Assembly (NCBI GenBank): GCA_900454475.1
Contig: UGSS01000002.1
Span: 949,605 to 1,013,604, forward strand
Length of the DNA stretch: 64,000 bases
DNA from: [Pasteurella] mairii
GTDB lineage: Bacteria; Pseudomonadota; Gammaproteobacteria; Enterobacterales; Pasteurellaceae
Direction: 5' to 3'
Under the pieces are notes generated by a model. That model did no database searches and was not told where the DNA came from. It was given only the letters and a program-made list of their open reading frames with translations. Positions 1 to 11,739 of this stretch are shown here, one piece after another. The position numbers and the translations under genes are program-made. How positions within the stretch are numbered: the stretch's first letter is position 1; each line of letters opens with the position of its first letter.

Positions 1-436
1 GGAATGACACACCATTGACGTCCACATCCAATTTATATTCCCCCAAAGGATCATTTTTATCAAATTTCCAGCAACGACGAATAAATTCATTATTAATTGC
101 CGGTGCTGCCACTTGTTTAATCGTATAGACTTTGCCGCTTTTATCCGCATCTACCGAAGAATTATTATCACCGATCACCGTAAAACGCTCTGGGCCGGTC
201 ATCACTTCAACCACATTATTTTGGGCTGAAAGTGGCATACCCGCCACTTCCCAACATAAATTTAATTTTGCATTACTCACAGAATAGATCGTCGTATTAA
301 GCGATTTTAATATATTACCACTCGTGTCAACCGTACTTAGATAAATTATTGGTGCAGATGGCGTCACTGGCATAACGGTGTTAGCTATAGCATTCATGGC
401 TAGTAATGCCATAATCAAAGAAAGATATTTTTTCAT
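1..436 (-). CDS. Exported protein of unknown function, 3' end outside window
   Basis: An open frame starts with ATG at 436 and runs off the left edge without a stop, giving 145 visible codons. The first 20 or so residues form a signal peptide: a short KK-containing start, a hydrophobic stretch (YLSLIMALLAM) and a likely cleavage after AIA. The mature part contains two cysteines and no motif I recognise. It is probably periplasmic or surface-exposed. It is separated from ribE by a terminator, so it is transcribed on its own. Function unknown. Confidence 0.75.
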   Translation of the reverse strand, partial: MKKYLSLIMALLAMNAIANTVMPVTPSAPIIYLSTVDTSGNILKSLNTTIYSVSNAKLNLCWEVAGMPLSAQNNVVEVMTGPERFTVIGDNNSSVDADKSGKVYTIKQVAAPAINNEFIRRCWKFDKNDPLGEYKLDVDVNGVSF

Positions 437-530
437 ATAAATTGTTCCTAATTGTTATCGCCTCAATAGGGAGGCAAATTGTAATGTATTCACTGCATAA
501 ATGCAAAAAACTTCTGTATAAAACGCAACG

Positions 531-573
531 AAGTGCGGTCAATATCTACATAATTTTTGACCGCACTTTTTAT
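531..573. terminator. Uptake-signal inverted pair acting as terminator
   Basis: AAGTGCGGT at 531-539 and its complement ACCGCACTT at 560-568 form a hairpin next to the ribE stop codon. In this family paired uptake signals commonly double as Rho-independent terminators. Confidence 0.75.
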
Positions 574-1181
574 TTTCTAACCGCCATATAACGATCAACC
601 GTATCTACAATCGCTTGGGTTTGCGGATCAATTTCAATATTTACCCAATCCCCTACTCCACGCTTTCCTATTAAAGTACGTTGTAGTGTTTCTGGGATTA
701 AGTTTACGCAAAATGATCGTATATCAACCTCACCAATCGTCAAACTAATGCCATCAATAGCAATAAACCCTTTTGTTAAAACATATTTCATCACGTCGGT
801 GTTTGGTAATTCAAACCAAAGTTGTAAATTATTTGCTGAAGGAATACGTTTTATTACTTTTGCTGTACAATATACATGACCAGATAAAATATGCCCGCCA
901 ATTTCATCCCCCATTCTCATCGCACGTTCAATATTAACAAAATCCCCTGCTTTTAATTGCCCTAAATTGGTAATTTTCAATGTTTCTTGCATCAAATCAA
1001 AACTCACTAAATCCTGATTAATATTCGTAACGGTTAAACAAACACCGTTATTGGCGACAGATGCACCAATTTTCAAATCAATTAATAATTCTTGTGGCAT
1101 TTTGACAATCTGTGTTCTAAAATTATCTCTCTCATCGATAGAGTAAATTTGAGCTGTTCCTTGAACAATTCCTGTAAACAT
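570..1181 (-). CDS. ribE: Riboflavin synthase, alpha subunit
   Basis: Catalyses dismutation of two 6,7-dimethyl-8-ribityllumazine molecules to riboflavin, the last step of riboflavin synthesis in the cytoplasm. The protein is 203 residues, the usual length, and starts with the family signature MFTGIV. It contains two repeated lumazine-binding halves; each half begins with a related GI-rich stretch, and the NNGVCLTV and IDGISLTI motifs mark equivalent positions. It lies head-to-head with the MATE gene with about 100 bp between the starts. No FMN riboswitch is visible in that short gap. E. coli nomenclature also calls this gene ribC. Confidence 0.96.
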   Translation of the reverse strand: MFTGIVQGTAQIYSIDERDNFRTQIVKMPQELLIDLKIGASVANNGVCLTVTNINQDLVSFDLMQETLKITNLGQLKAGDFVNIERAMRMGDEIGGHILSGHVYCTAKVIKRIPSANNLQLWFELPNTDVMKYVLTKGFIAIDGISLTIGEVDIRSFCVNLIPETLQRTLIGKRGVGDWVNIEIDPQTQAIVDTVDRYMAVRK

Positions 1182-1279
1182 AATGTATTCTCTCTTTATA
1201 TATTAAATGGTGGTAAAGTTTTCAATATTACCGCGCCACTAATGAAAAACGAAATTAGTATAACAAATTCGGATCTTTT

Positions 1280-2674
1280 ATGAAATTAACACTTATCAAA
1301 GAATATCATGCGGAAGCAAAAAAATTGATTACTATTGCGATACCCATTTTATTGGCACAAATTGCCCAAACCTCAATGGGATTGGTTGATACGATCATGT
1401 CTGGGCGAGTCAGTGCAGCAGATATGGCTGCGATTTCTGTCGGTGCGTCTATTTGGTTACCTTTAGTATTATTCGGTCAAGGGCTTTTATTAGCACTTCC
1501 ACCGTCGATTTCTTATTTAAATGGTTCTGCCCAACGACATAAAATTGCTCATCAAATTCGTCAAGGATTATGGATTGTTGTGATGATCAGCATTCCGTTA
1601 GGATTACTTATTTATCATAGTGATAAAATGCTTTCATTAATGCAAATGGAAGACAAACTGGCAAATATTACTATCGGTTATTTGCATGCAATGTTATGGG
1701 GCTTACCTGGTTATTTGTTAATGATTAATTATCGTTGCTTAAATGATGGTATTGCAAAAACCAAACCAGCAATGATTATCGCGTTCTTAGGCTTATTGTT
1801 AAATATTCCGCTCAATTACAGTTTTATTTACGGAAAATTCGGCTTACCCGCATTTGGCGCAGTGGGCTGCGGGATTGCCACTGCAATTGTCAACTGGGTA
1901 ATGTGCTTTATGATGATCTTTTATTGTACTAAAGCTAAGAACCAACGGGATTTACATATTTTCACCCCTGTCATAGAAAAGCCGAATATGATCACATTAA
2001 CTAAATTATTGCGTTTAGGGTTACCTATTGCTATTGCATTATTTTGTGAGGTTGCTTTATTCGCATTAACTGCTATGTTACTTTCCCCATTGGGAACGGA
2101 TGTCGTTGCTAGCCATCAGATTGCATTAAATACCAGCTCGTTTATTTTTATGTTGCCAATGTCCTTAGGTATGGCAACCACCATTCTGGTAGGGCAAAGA
2201 TTAGGTGAAGGCTCTCCGTTTAATGCTAAACAGGTTTCCCGTGCTGCACTTGCTGTTGGGTTGTCTATTGCTGTAATCACCGCTTTCATCACGGTGATTT
2301 TCCGTCATCAGATCGCTTCTATTTTCGTTAATGATCAAACTGTGATTGCTATGGCGAGCAGCCTACTGTTAATCGCCGCGCTTTATCAATTTTCTGATAC
2401 GGTTCAAGTGGTTTCAGGTGGTGCATTACGTGGATATAAAGACACAAAAGCTATTCTCTATATTACGCTATTCTGTTATTGGGTTATCGGAATGCCGATT
2501 GGATACACTCTATCCAGAACGGATCTTATTGTACCTCATTTAGGGGCTTCAGGATTTTGGATTGGCTTTGTAGTTAGCCTTACTATCGCAGCAATTTTAT
2601 TGTTACGACGCATGCGTAAAATTCAATCCCTGTCTGATCAACAATTATTGCTTAAACTAGAAAAATTAAAATGA
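1280..2674 (+). CDS. norM: MATE family multidrug efflux pump (NorM/MdtK type)
   Basis: A 464-residue integral membrane protein with about twelve hydrophobic segments, the size and layout of MATE transporters, which export cationic drugs in exchange for Na+ or H+. The N-terminal [21 protein letters not shown] stretch is the characteristic MatE start, and a second MatE repeat begins near residue 240. The H. influenzae counterpart is known as HmrM. The stop codon overlaps the start of the next gene by four bases (ATGA), suggesting translational coupling with the oxidoreductase. The exact substrate cannot be told from sequence. Confidence 0.93.
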   Translation: MKLTLIKEYHAEAKKLITIAIPILLAQIAQTSMGLVDTIMSGRVSAADMAAISVGASIWLPLVLFGQGLLLALPPSISYLNGSAQRHKIAHQIRQGLWIVVMISIPLGLLIYHSDKMLSLMQMEDKLANITIGYLHAMLWGLPGYLLMINYRCLNDGIAKTKPAMIIAFLGLLLNIPLNYSFIYGKFGLPAFGAVGCGIATAIVNWVMCFMMIFYCTKAKNQRDLHIFTPVIEKPNMITLTKLLRLGLPIAIALFCEVALFALTAMLLSPLGTDVVASHQIALNTSSFIFMLPMSLGMATTILVGQRLGEGSPFNAKQVSRAALAVGLSIAVITAFITVIFRHQIASIFVNDQTVIAMASSLLLIAALYQFSDTVQVVSGGALRGYKDTKAILYITLFCYWVIGMPIGYTLSRTDLIVPHLGASGFWIGFVVSLTIAAILLLRRMRKIQSLSDQQLLLKLEKLK

Positions 2675-3720
2675 TTCATGAAAAAAGAGTAAATATTGGA
2701 ATTGCCGGCTTTGGTATGTCGGCAAAAACCTTTCATCTACCATTTTTAACTCTCGATCCACGCTTTCAAGTTAAAAAAATCTTTGAACGCCAAAGCAATC
2801 ATGCCGAACAGCAATTTCCTGGGACAACCTCCGTACATGAATTTGAGGCACTATTAACCGACGAAATTGATTTGGTCGTGATCACCACGCCAAATCAAAC
2901 CCATTATGATTTTTGCAAGCGTGCTATTTTAGCTGGCAAAAATGTGATTGTTGAAAAACCGTTAACGATTTATGTCCAAGAAGCATCTGAGCTTGCCTTA
3001 TTAGCCAATGAAAAAAATGTGATGTTATCCGTTTTTCAAAATCGACGTTGGGATAATGGTGCCTTAACAGTGAAACAATTGGTAAAAAATCAAACCCTCG
3101 GCGATATTGTGGATTATGAAATTCGTTATGAACGTTTTAGCCAAAGCTTAAATCGTAAACAATGGAAAGAGACCGGCGAATTCGGTACTGGATTGGTTTA
3201 CGATTTGGGGGTGCATTTAATCGATCATGTTGTGGATTTATTCGGAATTCCGACCGCACTTTATGCGGATTTACGTTGCCAACATAAGGGCGGCAAAGCG
3301 GATGATAATTTTAGAATTACCTTCTATTATACTGATAAGAATGTTGTCATGTCCGCCACGAAATACGCTCGAGAAGCCGCGCCACATATTATTTTACACG
3401 GCAAATCAGGCTCTTATATTAAACCCACTTTAGACAATCAAGAAAGTTTATTGCTTGCCGGCATCCCCCCTTGCGATAATTGGAATCAAGAGCCAGAAAA
3501 TCAATGGGGAACCTTACATACGGAAATCAACGGTGAAATCGTGCGCCGCAAATTGGAAAGCGTACGTGGCAATTATCAGGCTTATTATGACAATATTTAT
3601 CAGGTATTATGTGAAAACCAAGAGTTAATCGTCACGCCGCAACAAGCCATCACTGTTCTCAAATTAATTGAGTTAGTGTATCAAAGTGCAAAGTGCGGTC
3701 AAAAAATGGTAATTACATGA
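2671..3720 (+). CDS. Gfo/Idh/MocA family oxidoreductase (YdgJ-like)
   Basis: A 349-residue NAD(P)-dependent oxidoreductase. The N-terminal Rossmann fold shows the nucleotide-binding [13 protein letters not shown] motif; the EKP motif near residue 97 contains the conserved lysine of the family. A C-terminal alpha/beta domain follows. By memory it aligns along its length with E. coli YdgJ, for example in the [15 protein letters not shown] and PGNY-type stretches. The substrate is unknown; sugars or inositols are usual. It overlaps the MATE gene by four bases and probably shares its transcript, which ends at the terminator near 3770. Confidence 0.9.
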   Translation: MIHEKRVNIGIAGFGMSAKTFHLPFLTLDPRFQVKKIFERQSNHAEQQFPGTTSVHEFEALLTDEIDLVVITTPNQTHYDFCKRAILAGKNVIVEKPLTIYVQEASELALLANEKNVMLSVFQNRRWDNGALTVKQLVKNQTLGDIVDYEIRYERFSQSLNRKQWKETGEFGTGLVYDLGVHLIDHVVDLFGIPTALYADLRCQHKGGKADDNFRITFYYTDKNVVMSATKYAREAAPHIILHGKSGSYIKPTLDNQESLLLAGIPPCDNWNQEPENQWGTLHTEINGEIVRRKLESVRGNYQAYYDNIYQVLCENQELIVTPQQAITVLKLIELVYQSAKCGQKMVIT

Positions 3721-3750
3721 TAACAATACTTATGAACAATAAGCTATAAA

Positions 3751-3785
3751 AAAAGCGAAAATGATTACACTTCCGCTTTTATCTT
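3751..3785. terminator. Convergent terminator between oxidoreductase and pykA
   Basis: AAAAGCG at 3751-3757 and CGCTTTT at 3774-3780 form an A/T-flanked hairpin with one mismatch, followed by T-rich sequence on both strands. It lies between convergent genes and probably serves both. Confidence 0.7.
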
Positions 3786-3799
3786 TTTCCTAGATGAGA

Positions 3800-5239
3800 T
3801 TAGTCAACCACTAAGGTACGACAAGTATTCGTGCCACCTTGGATTAACTCGTCGCCTTGAGTTAATAAAACTAAATCGCCAGAAACCAAAAAACCTTTGT
3901 CTTTTAACAGCTGAATAGCTAATTTAGCACCCTCAACCGTACGACTAACTTCATCACAAAATACCGGTGTTACACCACGATATAACGAACATAAATTTAA
4001 GGTTTCTTGTATACGCGATAACGCAAAAATCGGCAAGCCAGAACTGATACGAGACATTAACAATGGCGTACGTCCGCTATGTGTCATAGAAATAATTGCG
4101 GCAACCCCTTTCATATGGTTTGCAGCAAACATTGCAGACATCGCTACCGCTTCTTCAATATCATCAAATTCCACGTCCATACGGTGGCGAGAAACGTTAA
4201 TGCTTGGCATTTTTTCCGCACCTAAACAAACTTTCGCCATTGCCGCAACGGTTTCAGCCGGATATTGTCCCGCTGCAGTTTCTGCAGAAAGCATTACCGC
4301 ATCAGTACCATCAAGCACCGCATTTGCCACATCCATGACTTCCGCACGAGTTGGCATTGGGTTGCTGATCATGGATTCCATCATTTGGGTCGCAGTAATA
4401 ACTACGCGATTTAATTTACGTGAACGACGGATTAATTTTTTCTGTACACCAACTAATTCAGGGTCACCAATTTCTACTCCCAAGTCACCGCGCGCCACCA
4501 TGATCACATCAGAGGCTAAAATAATATCGTCCATCGCGGCATCATCAATTACGGTTTCTGCACGTTCTACTTTTGCAACAATTTTCGCGTTTAAACCCGC
4601 TTCTGTCGCTAATTTACGCGCATAATGTAAATCCGCACTTGATCGCGGGAAAGACACTGCCAAATAATCTACGCCAATGCGCGCTGCTGTAATAATATCT
4701 GCTTTATCTTTTTCAGTTAATGCATCTGCAGATAAACCGCCACCTAATTTATTGATCCCTTTGTTATTTGACAACGGGCCGCCAACAGTGACTTCAGTGA
4801 AGACTTTCGCACCTTCAGTAGACAACACTTTTAATTGTACGCGACCATCATCTAATAATAAAATATCTCCCGGTACTACATCTTGCGGTAATGTTTTATA
4901 GTCTAAACCAACAGATTCTTGATTACCCTCGCCTTTTGGCAATTCCGCATCTAAAACAAATTTATCACCAATATTTAAGAAAATTTTACCGTCTTTAAAC
5001 GTAGATACACGAATTTTTGGTCCTTGTAAGTCCCCTAAAATAGCAACAGTTTTGCCTAATTTTTTCGCAATTTCTCGAACACGTTGCGCACGACCGATAT
5101 GGTCCTCCGGTGTCCCGTGAGAAAAATTCATACGTACAACGTTCGCACCGGCAGCAATAATTTTTTCTAAATTATTACCACGATCTGTAGATGGTCCCAT
5201 TGTACATACAATTTTTGTTCTTCTTAGTCTTCTAGACAT
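3800..5239 (-). CDS. pykA: Pyruvate kinase II
   Basis: Converts phosphoenolpyruvate and ADP to pyruvate and ATP in glycolysis. At 479 residues it is almost colinear with E. coli PykA (480). The [11 protein letters not shown] start, the NFSHG motif, the K-containing AKVERAE motif (catalytic lysine), the metal-binding [10 protein letters not shown] region and the TATQMMESM signature are all present and intact. This type is classically activated by AMP. It is a single-gene unit, with a 280-bp A/T-rich upstream region before the divergent tRNA gene. Confidence 0.97.
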   Translation of the reverse strand: MSRRLRRTKIVCTMGPSTDRGNNLEKIIAAGANVVRMNFSHGTPEDHIGRAQRVREIAKKLGKTVAILGDLQGPKIRVSTFKDGKIFLNIGDKFVLDAELPKGEGNQESVGLDYKTLPQDVVPGDILLLDDGRVQLKVLSTEGAKVFTEVTVGGPLSNNKGINKLGGGLSADALTEKDKADIITAARIGVDYLAVSFPRSSADLHYARKLATEAGLNAKIVAKVERAETVIDDAAMDDIILASDVIMVARGDLGVEIGDPELVGVQKKLIRRSRKLNRVVITATQMMESMISNPMPTRAEVMDVANAVLDGTDAVMLSAETAAGQYPAETVAAMAKVCLGAEKMPSINVSRHRMDVEFDDIEEAVAMSAMFAANHMKGVAAIISMTHSGRTPLLMSRISSGLPIFALSRIQETLNLCSLYRGVTPVFCDEVSRTVEGAKLAIQLLKDKGFLVSGDLVLLTQGDELIQGGTNTCRTLVVD

Positions 5240-5477
5240 TCTTTACTCCGTCATTAATTACGATTTACTAAATTTTTATTTATAGATTACAGATACAAAT
5301 GCTTTCATTTATCTATAGTCAAAAAACTGTGGCATATTATACGCTGAAAATAAAATTAGATCGAGATCACAAACTACAAAAAAAATTTAAAAAAGGCTTG
5401 ATAATCTGTTTTTTTGTTTTATATACAAGAAAATTGGTTAATTTTTTCTCATTCAATCAGCAAAAACAAAAAATCTC

Positions 5478-5506
5478 TTGTATTGGCATAAAAATCCTTA
5501 TATATT
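5478..5506 (+). promoter_or_regulatory. Promoter of tRNA-Val
   Basis: TTGTAT at 5478-5483 and TATATT at 5501-5506 are separated by 17 bp and place the transcription start a few bases before the tRNA. No discriminator or stringent element was assessed. Confidence 0.5.
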
Positions 5507-5519
5507 AAGCGCCAATTAC

Positions 5520-5596
5520 GCGACTATAGCTCAGTTGGTTAGAGCACCACCTTGACATGGTGGGGGTCACTGGTTCGAGTCCAGCTAGTCGCACCA
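5520..5596 (+). tRNA. tRNA-Val (anticodon GAC)
   Basis: A 77-nt cloverleaf. The acceptor stem GCGACTA pairs with TAGTCGC, followed by an A discriminator and an encoded CCA at 5594-5596. The anticodon stem CCACC/GGTGG encloses TTGACAT, so the anticodon is GAC, reading GUC/GUU valine codons. The T-arm with GGTTCGAGTCC is canonical. A terminator follows directly. A decayed integrase sits immediately downstream, so the 3' end has served as an integration site. Confidence 0.96.
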
Positions 5597-5602
5597 TTTT
5601 AC

Positions 5603-5633
5603 AATCTCTAGTCTTTCGGCTAGGGATTTTTTA
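5603..5633 (+). terminator. tRNA-Val terminator
   Basis: AATCTCTAG at 5603-5611 pairs with CTAGGGATT at 5620-5628 around a TCTTTCGG loop, followed by a T run. Confidence 0.85.
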
Positions 5634-5680
5634 TTGCGTTTTAATAAACTAACTCATTGATTTAATTAAGCTTTTTTCTT

Positions 5681-5947
5681 AAATACCGAGATAGACAGAG
5701 CTAAACCAAGAGAAAAGGACTACACGCTATCAGACGGGCAAGGGCTTTATTAATAAAAACTAATGCAAGTAAGTTATGGCGGTTTAATTACTATTAGCCT
5801 TTCACCAAAAAGCGCATTTTGCTGGGCTTAGGCAAATACCCTGAAATTTCTCTAGCCCAAGCAAGAAAGCAGAGAGATGAATTTTTAGCGCTACTGGCTC
5901 AAAATGTCGATCCTCAAACATATCGCAAACAGATTGATGTTGAGTAA
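5681..5947 (+). pseudogene. Remnant of tyrosine-recombinase integrase N-terminus (P4 type)
   Basis: No intact frame exists, but reading across frames gives the arm-binding domain (DUF4102) of P4-type integrases. A start like LNTEID is followed, after a frame change, by KPREKDYTLSDGQGLY, then two stops. After a second frame change comes SKLWRFNYY, a stop, and then KKRILLGLGKYPEISLAQA...QRDEFLALLAQNVDP up to a TAA at 5947. Catalytic parts are absent. Lying 85 bp from a tRNA 3' end, it is the scar of a lost integrated element. The remaining gap to ttcA (5948-6317) is A/T-rich with no gene. Confidence 0.85.
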
Positions 5948-6246
5948 ATAAAATTTAATTGCTTATTTTTTAACCTCTTCATATTGAAAAAAATAGCTTT
6001 TTACTATATTCTTCAACTCTTCGAAAGGGTTAAGACTTAAAATACAAGTATTCACTATATAATATATTGAAATATATATACTTTTTTCAAAAAAAGTGAA
6101 AAGGTGAAGACTGTTTTTATAAAAAAATTTTCTCTAAGTAATTTCTTAATAAGAGAATATCAAGATTATTTTATGTAACACAGTTTGTAACACACATGAA
6201 AAAATGAAATATTTATATTTCAATATGTTATGTTTAAGTTTAGTGA

Positions 6247-6255
6247 CAGCTAGTC
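6247..6255 (+). repeat. Short copy of the tRNA-Val 3' end (possible old attachment site)
   Basis: CAGCTAGTC at 6247-6255 repeats the tRNA-Val end at 5582-5590 in the same orientation. Nine bases is short and could be chance, but it lies on the far side of the integrase remnant, where a second attachment site would be expected. A terminator-like hairpin (CCTTG 6255-6259, CAAGG 6270-6274, then Ts) follows it, as one follows the tRNA. Confidence 0.35.
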
Positions 6256-6317
6256 CTTGTCTTATTAGGCAAGGGATTTTTACTTTAAACGCTAATTCAA
6301 CCCTATTATAATGCATT

Positions 6318-7268
6318 ATGAGTGAACAAGCCCTAAATTCCGTTGAAAAAGAAAAAAAACAGATCTACAACCTAAATAAACTCCAAAAACGCTTACGTCG
6401 TAACGTCGGTAATGCCATTGCTGATTTTAATATGATTGAAGACGGTGATAAGGTGATGGTTTGTTTATCTGGTGGCAAAGACAGCTATACTTTATTGGAT
6501 ATTTTGCTGAATTTACGCCTTAATGCGCCGGTGCATTTTGATATTGTGGCAGTTAATTTAGATCAAAAACAGCCGGGTTTTCCGGAAGAAGTGTTGCCTG
6601 AATATTTAGAAAAAATCGGGGTCGAATATAAAATCGTAGAAGAAAATACTTACGGTATCGTAAAAGAAAAAATTCCAGAGGGGAAAACCACTTGTTCACT
6701 CTGCTCGCGTTTGCGCCGCGGAATTTTATATCGTACAGCAAGTGAATTAGGGGCTACCAAAATCGCATTAGGTCATCATCGCGACGATATGTTGGAAACC
6801 TTGTTTTTAAATATGTTTTATGGCGGAAAATTAAAAGCCATGCCGCCGAAATTAATGAGTGATGACGGTAAGCATATCATCATACGCCCACTTGCCTATT
6901 GCAGGGAAAAAGATATTGAAAAATATGCCACTGCAAAACAATTTCCGATTATTCCTTGTAATCTTTGCGGTTCACAACCGAATTTACAACGCCAAGTAGT
7001 CAAAGAAATGCTACAAAAATGGGATAGACAATATCCGGGGCGGATTGAAACCATGTTTAGTGCAATACAAAATATTGTTCCGTCGCATTTATGTGATAGT
7101 CATTTATTTGATTTTAAAGGCATTCAACATGGAAAAAGCCTAGAGGGCATTGAGGGCGATACTGCATTTGATAAGCCGGATTTGCCTACGGTGGTATTTA
7201 GCGAAGAAGATGATGAGATCTCGACTTTTGCTGAAAATGAAATAATGCGATTTAAAGAAATTAATTAA
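6318..7268 (+). CDS. ttcA: tRNA 2-thiocytidine synthetase TtcA
   Basis: Installs 2-thiocytidine at position 32 of certain tRNAs using ATP and an iron-sulfur cluster. The 316-residue protein has the PP-loop SGGKDS at residues 51-56 (ATP adenylation) and the two cysteine pairs CSLC (126-129) and CNLC (214-217) that mark the TtcA family. Length matches E. coli TtcA (311). The acidic C-terminal tail is longer than the catalytic core needs. It is transcribed alone and ends at an uptake-signal terminator. Confidence 0.96.
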   Translation: MSEQALNSVEKEKKQIYNLNKLQKRLRRNVGNAIADFNMIEDGDKVMVCLSGGKDSYTLLDILLNLRLNAPVHFDIVAVNLDQKQPGFPEEVLPEYLEKIGVEYKIVEENTYGIVKEKIPEGKTTCSLCSRLRRGILYRTASELGATKIALGHHRDDMLETLFLNMFYGGKLKAMPPKLMSDDGKHIIIRPLAYCREKDIEKYATAKQFPIIPCNLCGSQPNLQRQVVKEMLQKWDRQYPGRIETMFSAIQNIVPSHLCDSHLFDFKGIQHGKSLEGIEGDTAFDKPDLPTVVFSEEDDEISTFAENEIMRFKEIN

Positions 7269-7277
7269 TCTCATATT

Positions 7278-7315
7278 AAAAAAGTGCGGTGAAAATAACC
7301 GCACTTTTTATATCT
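7278..7315. terminator. Uptake-signal terminator between ttcA and nlpC
   Basis: AAAAAGTGCGGT and ACCGCACTTTTT (7279-7309) form a strong hairpin with A/T tails on both strands, so it ends both convergent genes. Confidence 0.85.
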
Positions 7316-7318
7316 TTT

Positions 7319-7798
7319 TTATACTCGTCTTGTTTGCCAATAAGTTTTTTTCCAATAAGGATTATCCAGCGAAGAATAAATCACACCACCTTTCGTCGAA
7401 GCGTGTAAAAATTGTCCGTCTTTGACATAAATCCCCACATGATAACCATTAGGTCCGAGCCCGGTTTTAAAAAAGACTAAATCTCCAGTTTGGATACCGT
7501 CTTTGCTGACTCTTTGCCCATAATTAGCTTGCGCAGTTGTTGTTCTAGGTAATTTAATCCCAAAACGATCTTTAAAGGTCAATTGCACAAACCCGGAGCA
7601 ATCTACTCCATTCATGCTCATCCCGCCAATACGATAAGGCGTTCCAGCCCATTCCCGCTGCTGCTCGCTCAATAAGGTAATTGCCATAATCGGATCATTT
7701 AACTGACCTTGATAATTGATCCGGGAATATTGTGACGAAGAGCATGCTATCAAAGTCGCTATACTGCTTGCAATTAAAATGCTTCTAATCAGTTTCAT
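7319..7798 (-). CDS. nlpC: NlpC/P60 family peptidoglycan endopeptidase lipoprotein
   Basis: A 159-residue lipoprotein. The signal peptide ends in the lipobox IAC with the lipidated Cys at residue 19. The NlpC/P60 cysteine peptidase domain follows, with the catalytic Cys in DCSGF (residue 67) and histidines in YHVGIY (120) and FLHAS (132). It should cleave cell-wall peptide crosslinks at the periplasmic face. In E. coli nlpC also lies near pheST-ihfA (with btuCED between), so the neighbourhood supports the name. It is separated from ihfA by a hairpin. Confidence 0.92.
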   Translation of the reverse strand: MKLIRSILIASSIATLIACSSSQYSRINYQGQLNDPIMAITLLSEQQREWAGTPYRIGGMSMNGVDCSGFVQLTFKDRFGIKLPRTTTAQANYGQRVSKDGIQTGDLVFFKTGLGPNGYHVGIYVKDGQFLHASTKGGVIYSSLDNPYWKKTYWQTRRV

Positions 7799-7819
7799 TG
7801 TTTTTTCCTTGAAATAAAC

Positions 7820-7846
7820 AAAGCCATTTTGGTCAAAAATGGCTTT
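7820..7846 (-). terminator. Terminator downstream of ihfA
   Basis: AAAGCCATTTT at 7820-7830 pairs with AAAAATGGCTTT (7835-7846) around a four-base loop. The tail on the minus strand is only moderately T-rich. Confidence 0.6.
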
Positions 7847-7860
7847 AGATTAAAAGAAAA

Positions 7861-8157
7861 TTAACTTTTAGGTCTAGATTTTTCTACGCGGGTACGTAAT
7901 TTTTGTCCCGGCTTAAATACGACAACCCGTCTTGCCGAAACCGGCACACTTTCTCCCGTTTTTGGATTTCGCCCAGGGCGCGAAGATTTATCGCGCAATT
8001 CAAAGTTACCAAACCCAGATAATTTCACATCTTGTCCATTTTCTAAAGCCAATCGAATTTCTTCAAAAAAACTTTCCACTAACTCCTTGGCATCATGTTT
8101 ACTCAAATGATATTTTTCGATTAAGCTATCTGCGAGTTCAATTTTGGTTAATGTCAT
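7861..8157 (-). CDS. ihfA: Integration host factor subunit alpha
   Basis: A DNA-bending nucleoid protein that pairs with IhfB. It is 98 residues, exactly the family size. The start [12 protein letters not shown], the GFGNFELR motif and the arm [10 protein letters not shown] with the intercalating proline are all present. It sits three bases downstream of pheT and is probably read through from pheST, the arrangement known in enterobacteria. IHF is also used by many lambdoid phages for integration and packaging. Confidence 0.97.
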   Translation of the reverse strand: MTLTKIELADSLIEKYHLSKHDAKELVESFFEEIRLALENGQDVKLSGFGNFELRDKSSRPGRNPKTGESVPVSARRVVVFKPGQKLRTRVEKSRPKS

Positions 8158-8160
8158 AAT

Positions 8161-10548
8161 TTAATCTCTTAAGTAAGCATTAAAACGTTGTTCTAATTCG
8201 GATAATACAACAGAAATTACCGCATTAATATCTTTTTCTTCAAGTGTTTTTTCAGTATCTTGAATAGTTAAACTGAGCGCTAAACTTTTTTTACCTTCCG
8301 GCAAATTCGCACCTTGGTAAACATCAAATAAGGTGACATTGACCAATTGTTTGCCACCAACCTGACGACAAGCATTTAATACATCCCCAGCAGGAATTGC
8401 AACATCCAATACAATAGCAATATCACGTTTATTTGACGGGAAGCGAGAAATTTCCTTAGCGCTCGGTACATTACGTTCTTCAATTGCCGCCCATTCAATT
8501 TCAAATACGACAGGTTTTCCTGACAATCCTAATTGTTGAACGACTTTTGGATGAACCGTACCGATAAATCCAATCTCCCTATCATCCAAAATAATCGCAG
8601 CGGATTGTCCCGGATGTAACGCCGGATAGGATTTTGCAACAAAACGTAAACGATTTCCAACTTTTGTTAACGATAAAATGCGCTCTAAATCACCTTTTAG
8701 ATCAAAAAAGTCTACATTTTCGCCTTTATTTTCCCAATGTACCGGACGTTTATCACCAACGATAACCGCACCGATCACATATTCTTGACGCACGCCGGAT
8801 TCTGCATTGGCATCTGGAATAAAACGCAGCCCACTTTCAAATAAGCGGACACGATTTTGTTGACGATTTTGGTTATATACCACGGTGGTCAATAATCCAG
8901 ATAATAAAGAAACGCGCATCGCCGACATTTCACGGGAAATTGGGTTTGGTAAAATCAAGGCGTCTTGTTGTGGATGCAATAATTGTTGTACATCAGGATC
9001 AACAAAACTATAAGACACGATTTCTTGATAATCGCTGTCCACAAATGCGGTTCTGACACGCAACATTTCCAGAATATTTTCTGGCAAGGATTTCATTTTC
9101 AAATGCGCAAGTGGCGCATTATTCGGAATCGTATTATAACCATAAATGCGCGCTACTTCTTCAATCAAATCTTCTTCAATTTCAATATCAAAACGCCAGC
9201 TAGTCGAAATCACGGTCCAAACATCATTGCTATAATGCACTTCAAAGCCTAAGCGTTGTAGAATATCGGTTACCGTTTCAGTTTCGACATGATGCCCCAA
9301 TAATGCATCTAATTTGTGACGACGTAACTTAACTTGCTTCACGTTCGGTAAGTTGGTAATACTTACTGCCTCACAAATCTCGCCCGCTTCGCCGCCGCAA
9401 ATTTCTAATACCAATGCTGTAGCTCTTTCCATGGCTTTATATTGCAAATCAAAGTCAACACCACGTTCAAAACGGTGCGAACTGTCGGTATGTAAACCAT
9501 ATTGTCTAGCGCGACCAGTAATCGCCAATGGCGCAAAGAATGCCGCTTCCAAAATAATATCTTTGGTTTGCTCGCTCACACCACTTGCCGCACCACCAAA
9601 AATCCCCGCCATGGCTAACGGACCATTTTTATCAGCAATCACTAAGGTATTTGCTTGTAATTTTGCTTCTGTACCATCTAATAAAACTAAGGTTTCGCCC
9701 TCATTTGCCATTCTCACTTGTACCGGCTGCGCCACTTTCGCCGCATCAAAAGCGTGCATTGGCTGCCCTAATTCAAGCAAAATGTAGTTGGTAATATCCA
9801 CAATCGGATCAATAGAACGAATATCGCAACGACGTAATTTCTCTTGCATCCACGCCGGCGTTTTCGCCTTAACATTTACATTTTTCACTGAACGCAATAA
9901 ATAACGAGGGCAGGCTTCCGGCGCGCTCACATCAATCTCAATTTTTTCGGAGAATGACGGAATTACAGGGGTAAAGTGCGGTGAGTTTAACGTCATTTTA
10001 TTGATCACGCCCAATTCACGTGCAATACCCGAGATACTCAAACAATCCGCACGATTTGGCGTTAAGCTAATTTCAATACTTTTATCCGCTAATTTAAGAT
10101 ACTCACGTAAATCCGTACCGATTGGCGCATCCGCCGGCAATTCGATAATCCCGCTCTGGTCTTCGGAAATGCCTAACTCGCTGTAAGAACACAACATCCC
10201 CTCGGAAGGCTGACCACGCAATTTGGTTTTCTTGATTTTAAAATTGCCCGGTAAAATTGCACCTTCAGTCGCACAAGCCACTTTCAGCCCTTGACGACAA
10301 TTTGGCGCGCCACAGACGATATCTAATAAACGCTCACCGCCAACATTCACTTTGGTTACGCGCAATTTATCAGCATCAGGATGTTGGGCGCACTCCACGA
10401 CCTCTCCCACAACCACGCCATTAAATTCACCGGCGACCGGCTCGACCGCATCCACTTCCAACCCCAACATCGTGATTTGATCACATAATTGTTCCGTACT
10501 AATAGCAGGATTGACCCATTCACGTACCCATAATTCACTAAATTTCAT
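8161..10548 (-). CDS. pheT: Phenylalanine-tRNA ligase beta subunit
   Basis: The large subunit of the alpha2beta2 PheRS. Its 795 residues show the full domain order: N-terminal tRNA-binding OB domain (about 40-150, with the HPDADKL motif), B3/B4 editing domain, B5 domain, a catalytic-like core lacking class II activity, and a C-terminal anticodon-binding ferredoxin-like domain (from about 700). The full length indicates an intact gene. pheS lies 76 bp upstream on the same strand. Confidence 0.97.
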   Translation of the reverse strand: MKFSELWVREWVNPAISTEQLCDQITMLGLEVDAVEPVAGEFNGVVVGEVVECAQHPDADKLRVTKVNVGGERLLDIVCGAPNCRQGLKVACATEGAILPGNFKIKKTKLRGQPSEGMLCSYSELGISEDQSGIIELPADAPIGTDLREYLKLADKSIEISLTPNRADCLSISGIARELGVINKMTLNSPHFTPVIPSFSEKIEIDVSAPEACPRYLLRSVKNVNVKAKTPAWMQEKLRRCDIRSIDPIVDITNYILLELGQPMHAFDAAKVAQPVQVRMANEGETLVLLDGTEAKLQANTLVIADKNGPLAMAGIFGGAASGVSEQTKDIILEAAFFAPLAITGRARQYGLHTDSSHRFERGVDFDLQYKAMERATALVLEICGGEAGEICEAVSITNLPNVKQVKLRRHKLDALLGHHVETETVTDILQRLGFEVHYSNDVWTVISTSWRFDIEIEEDLIEEVARIYGYNTIPNNAPLAHLKMKSLPENILEMLRVRTAFVDSDYQEIVSYSFVDPDVQQLLHPQQDALILPNPISREMSAMRVSLLSGLLTTVVYNQNRQQNRVRLFESGLRFIPDANAESGVRQEYVIGAVIVGDKRPVHWENKGENVDFFDLKGDLERILSLTKVGNRLRFVAKSYPALHPGQSAAIILDDREIGFIGTVHPKVVQQLGLSGKPVVFEIEWAAIEERNVPSAKEISRFPSNKRDIAIVLDVAIPAGDVLNACRQVGGKQLVNVTLFDVYQGANLPEGKKSLALSLTIQDTEKTLEEKDINAVISVVLSELEQRFNAYLRD

Positions 10549-10624
10549 ATATTTCTCTACTCTTAATTCGTTTGCTTAACAGGTTGATAACTGATTTTTG
10601 ATGACCTTCTTATCGCTATTGCGA

Positions 10625-11629
<1,005 letters not shown>

Positions 11630-11739
11630 TTAAATAATTTCATTACTGCGTAAAAAATATTTTAATCATAATACTAACTGTTTAAAAAATCACGTTTTTA
11701 TTATAAGAATTTGCGTAATATCGCATTAATCGAACAATT

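Noticed and set aside
1092..1283. 63-codon frame antisense to the ribE start
   Set aside because: It overlaps a clear gene on the other strand and shows no protein-like sequence.
4200..4625. 141-codon frame antisense to pykA
   Set aside because: A shadow of a highly conserved gene; no ribosome-binding site.
5299..5508. 69-codon frame upstream of tRNA-Val
   Set aside because: Biased A/T-rich composition, no ribosome-binding site, and it runs through the tRNA promoter.
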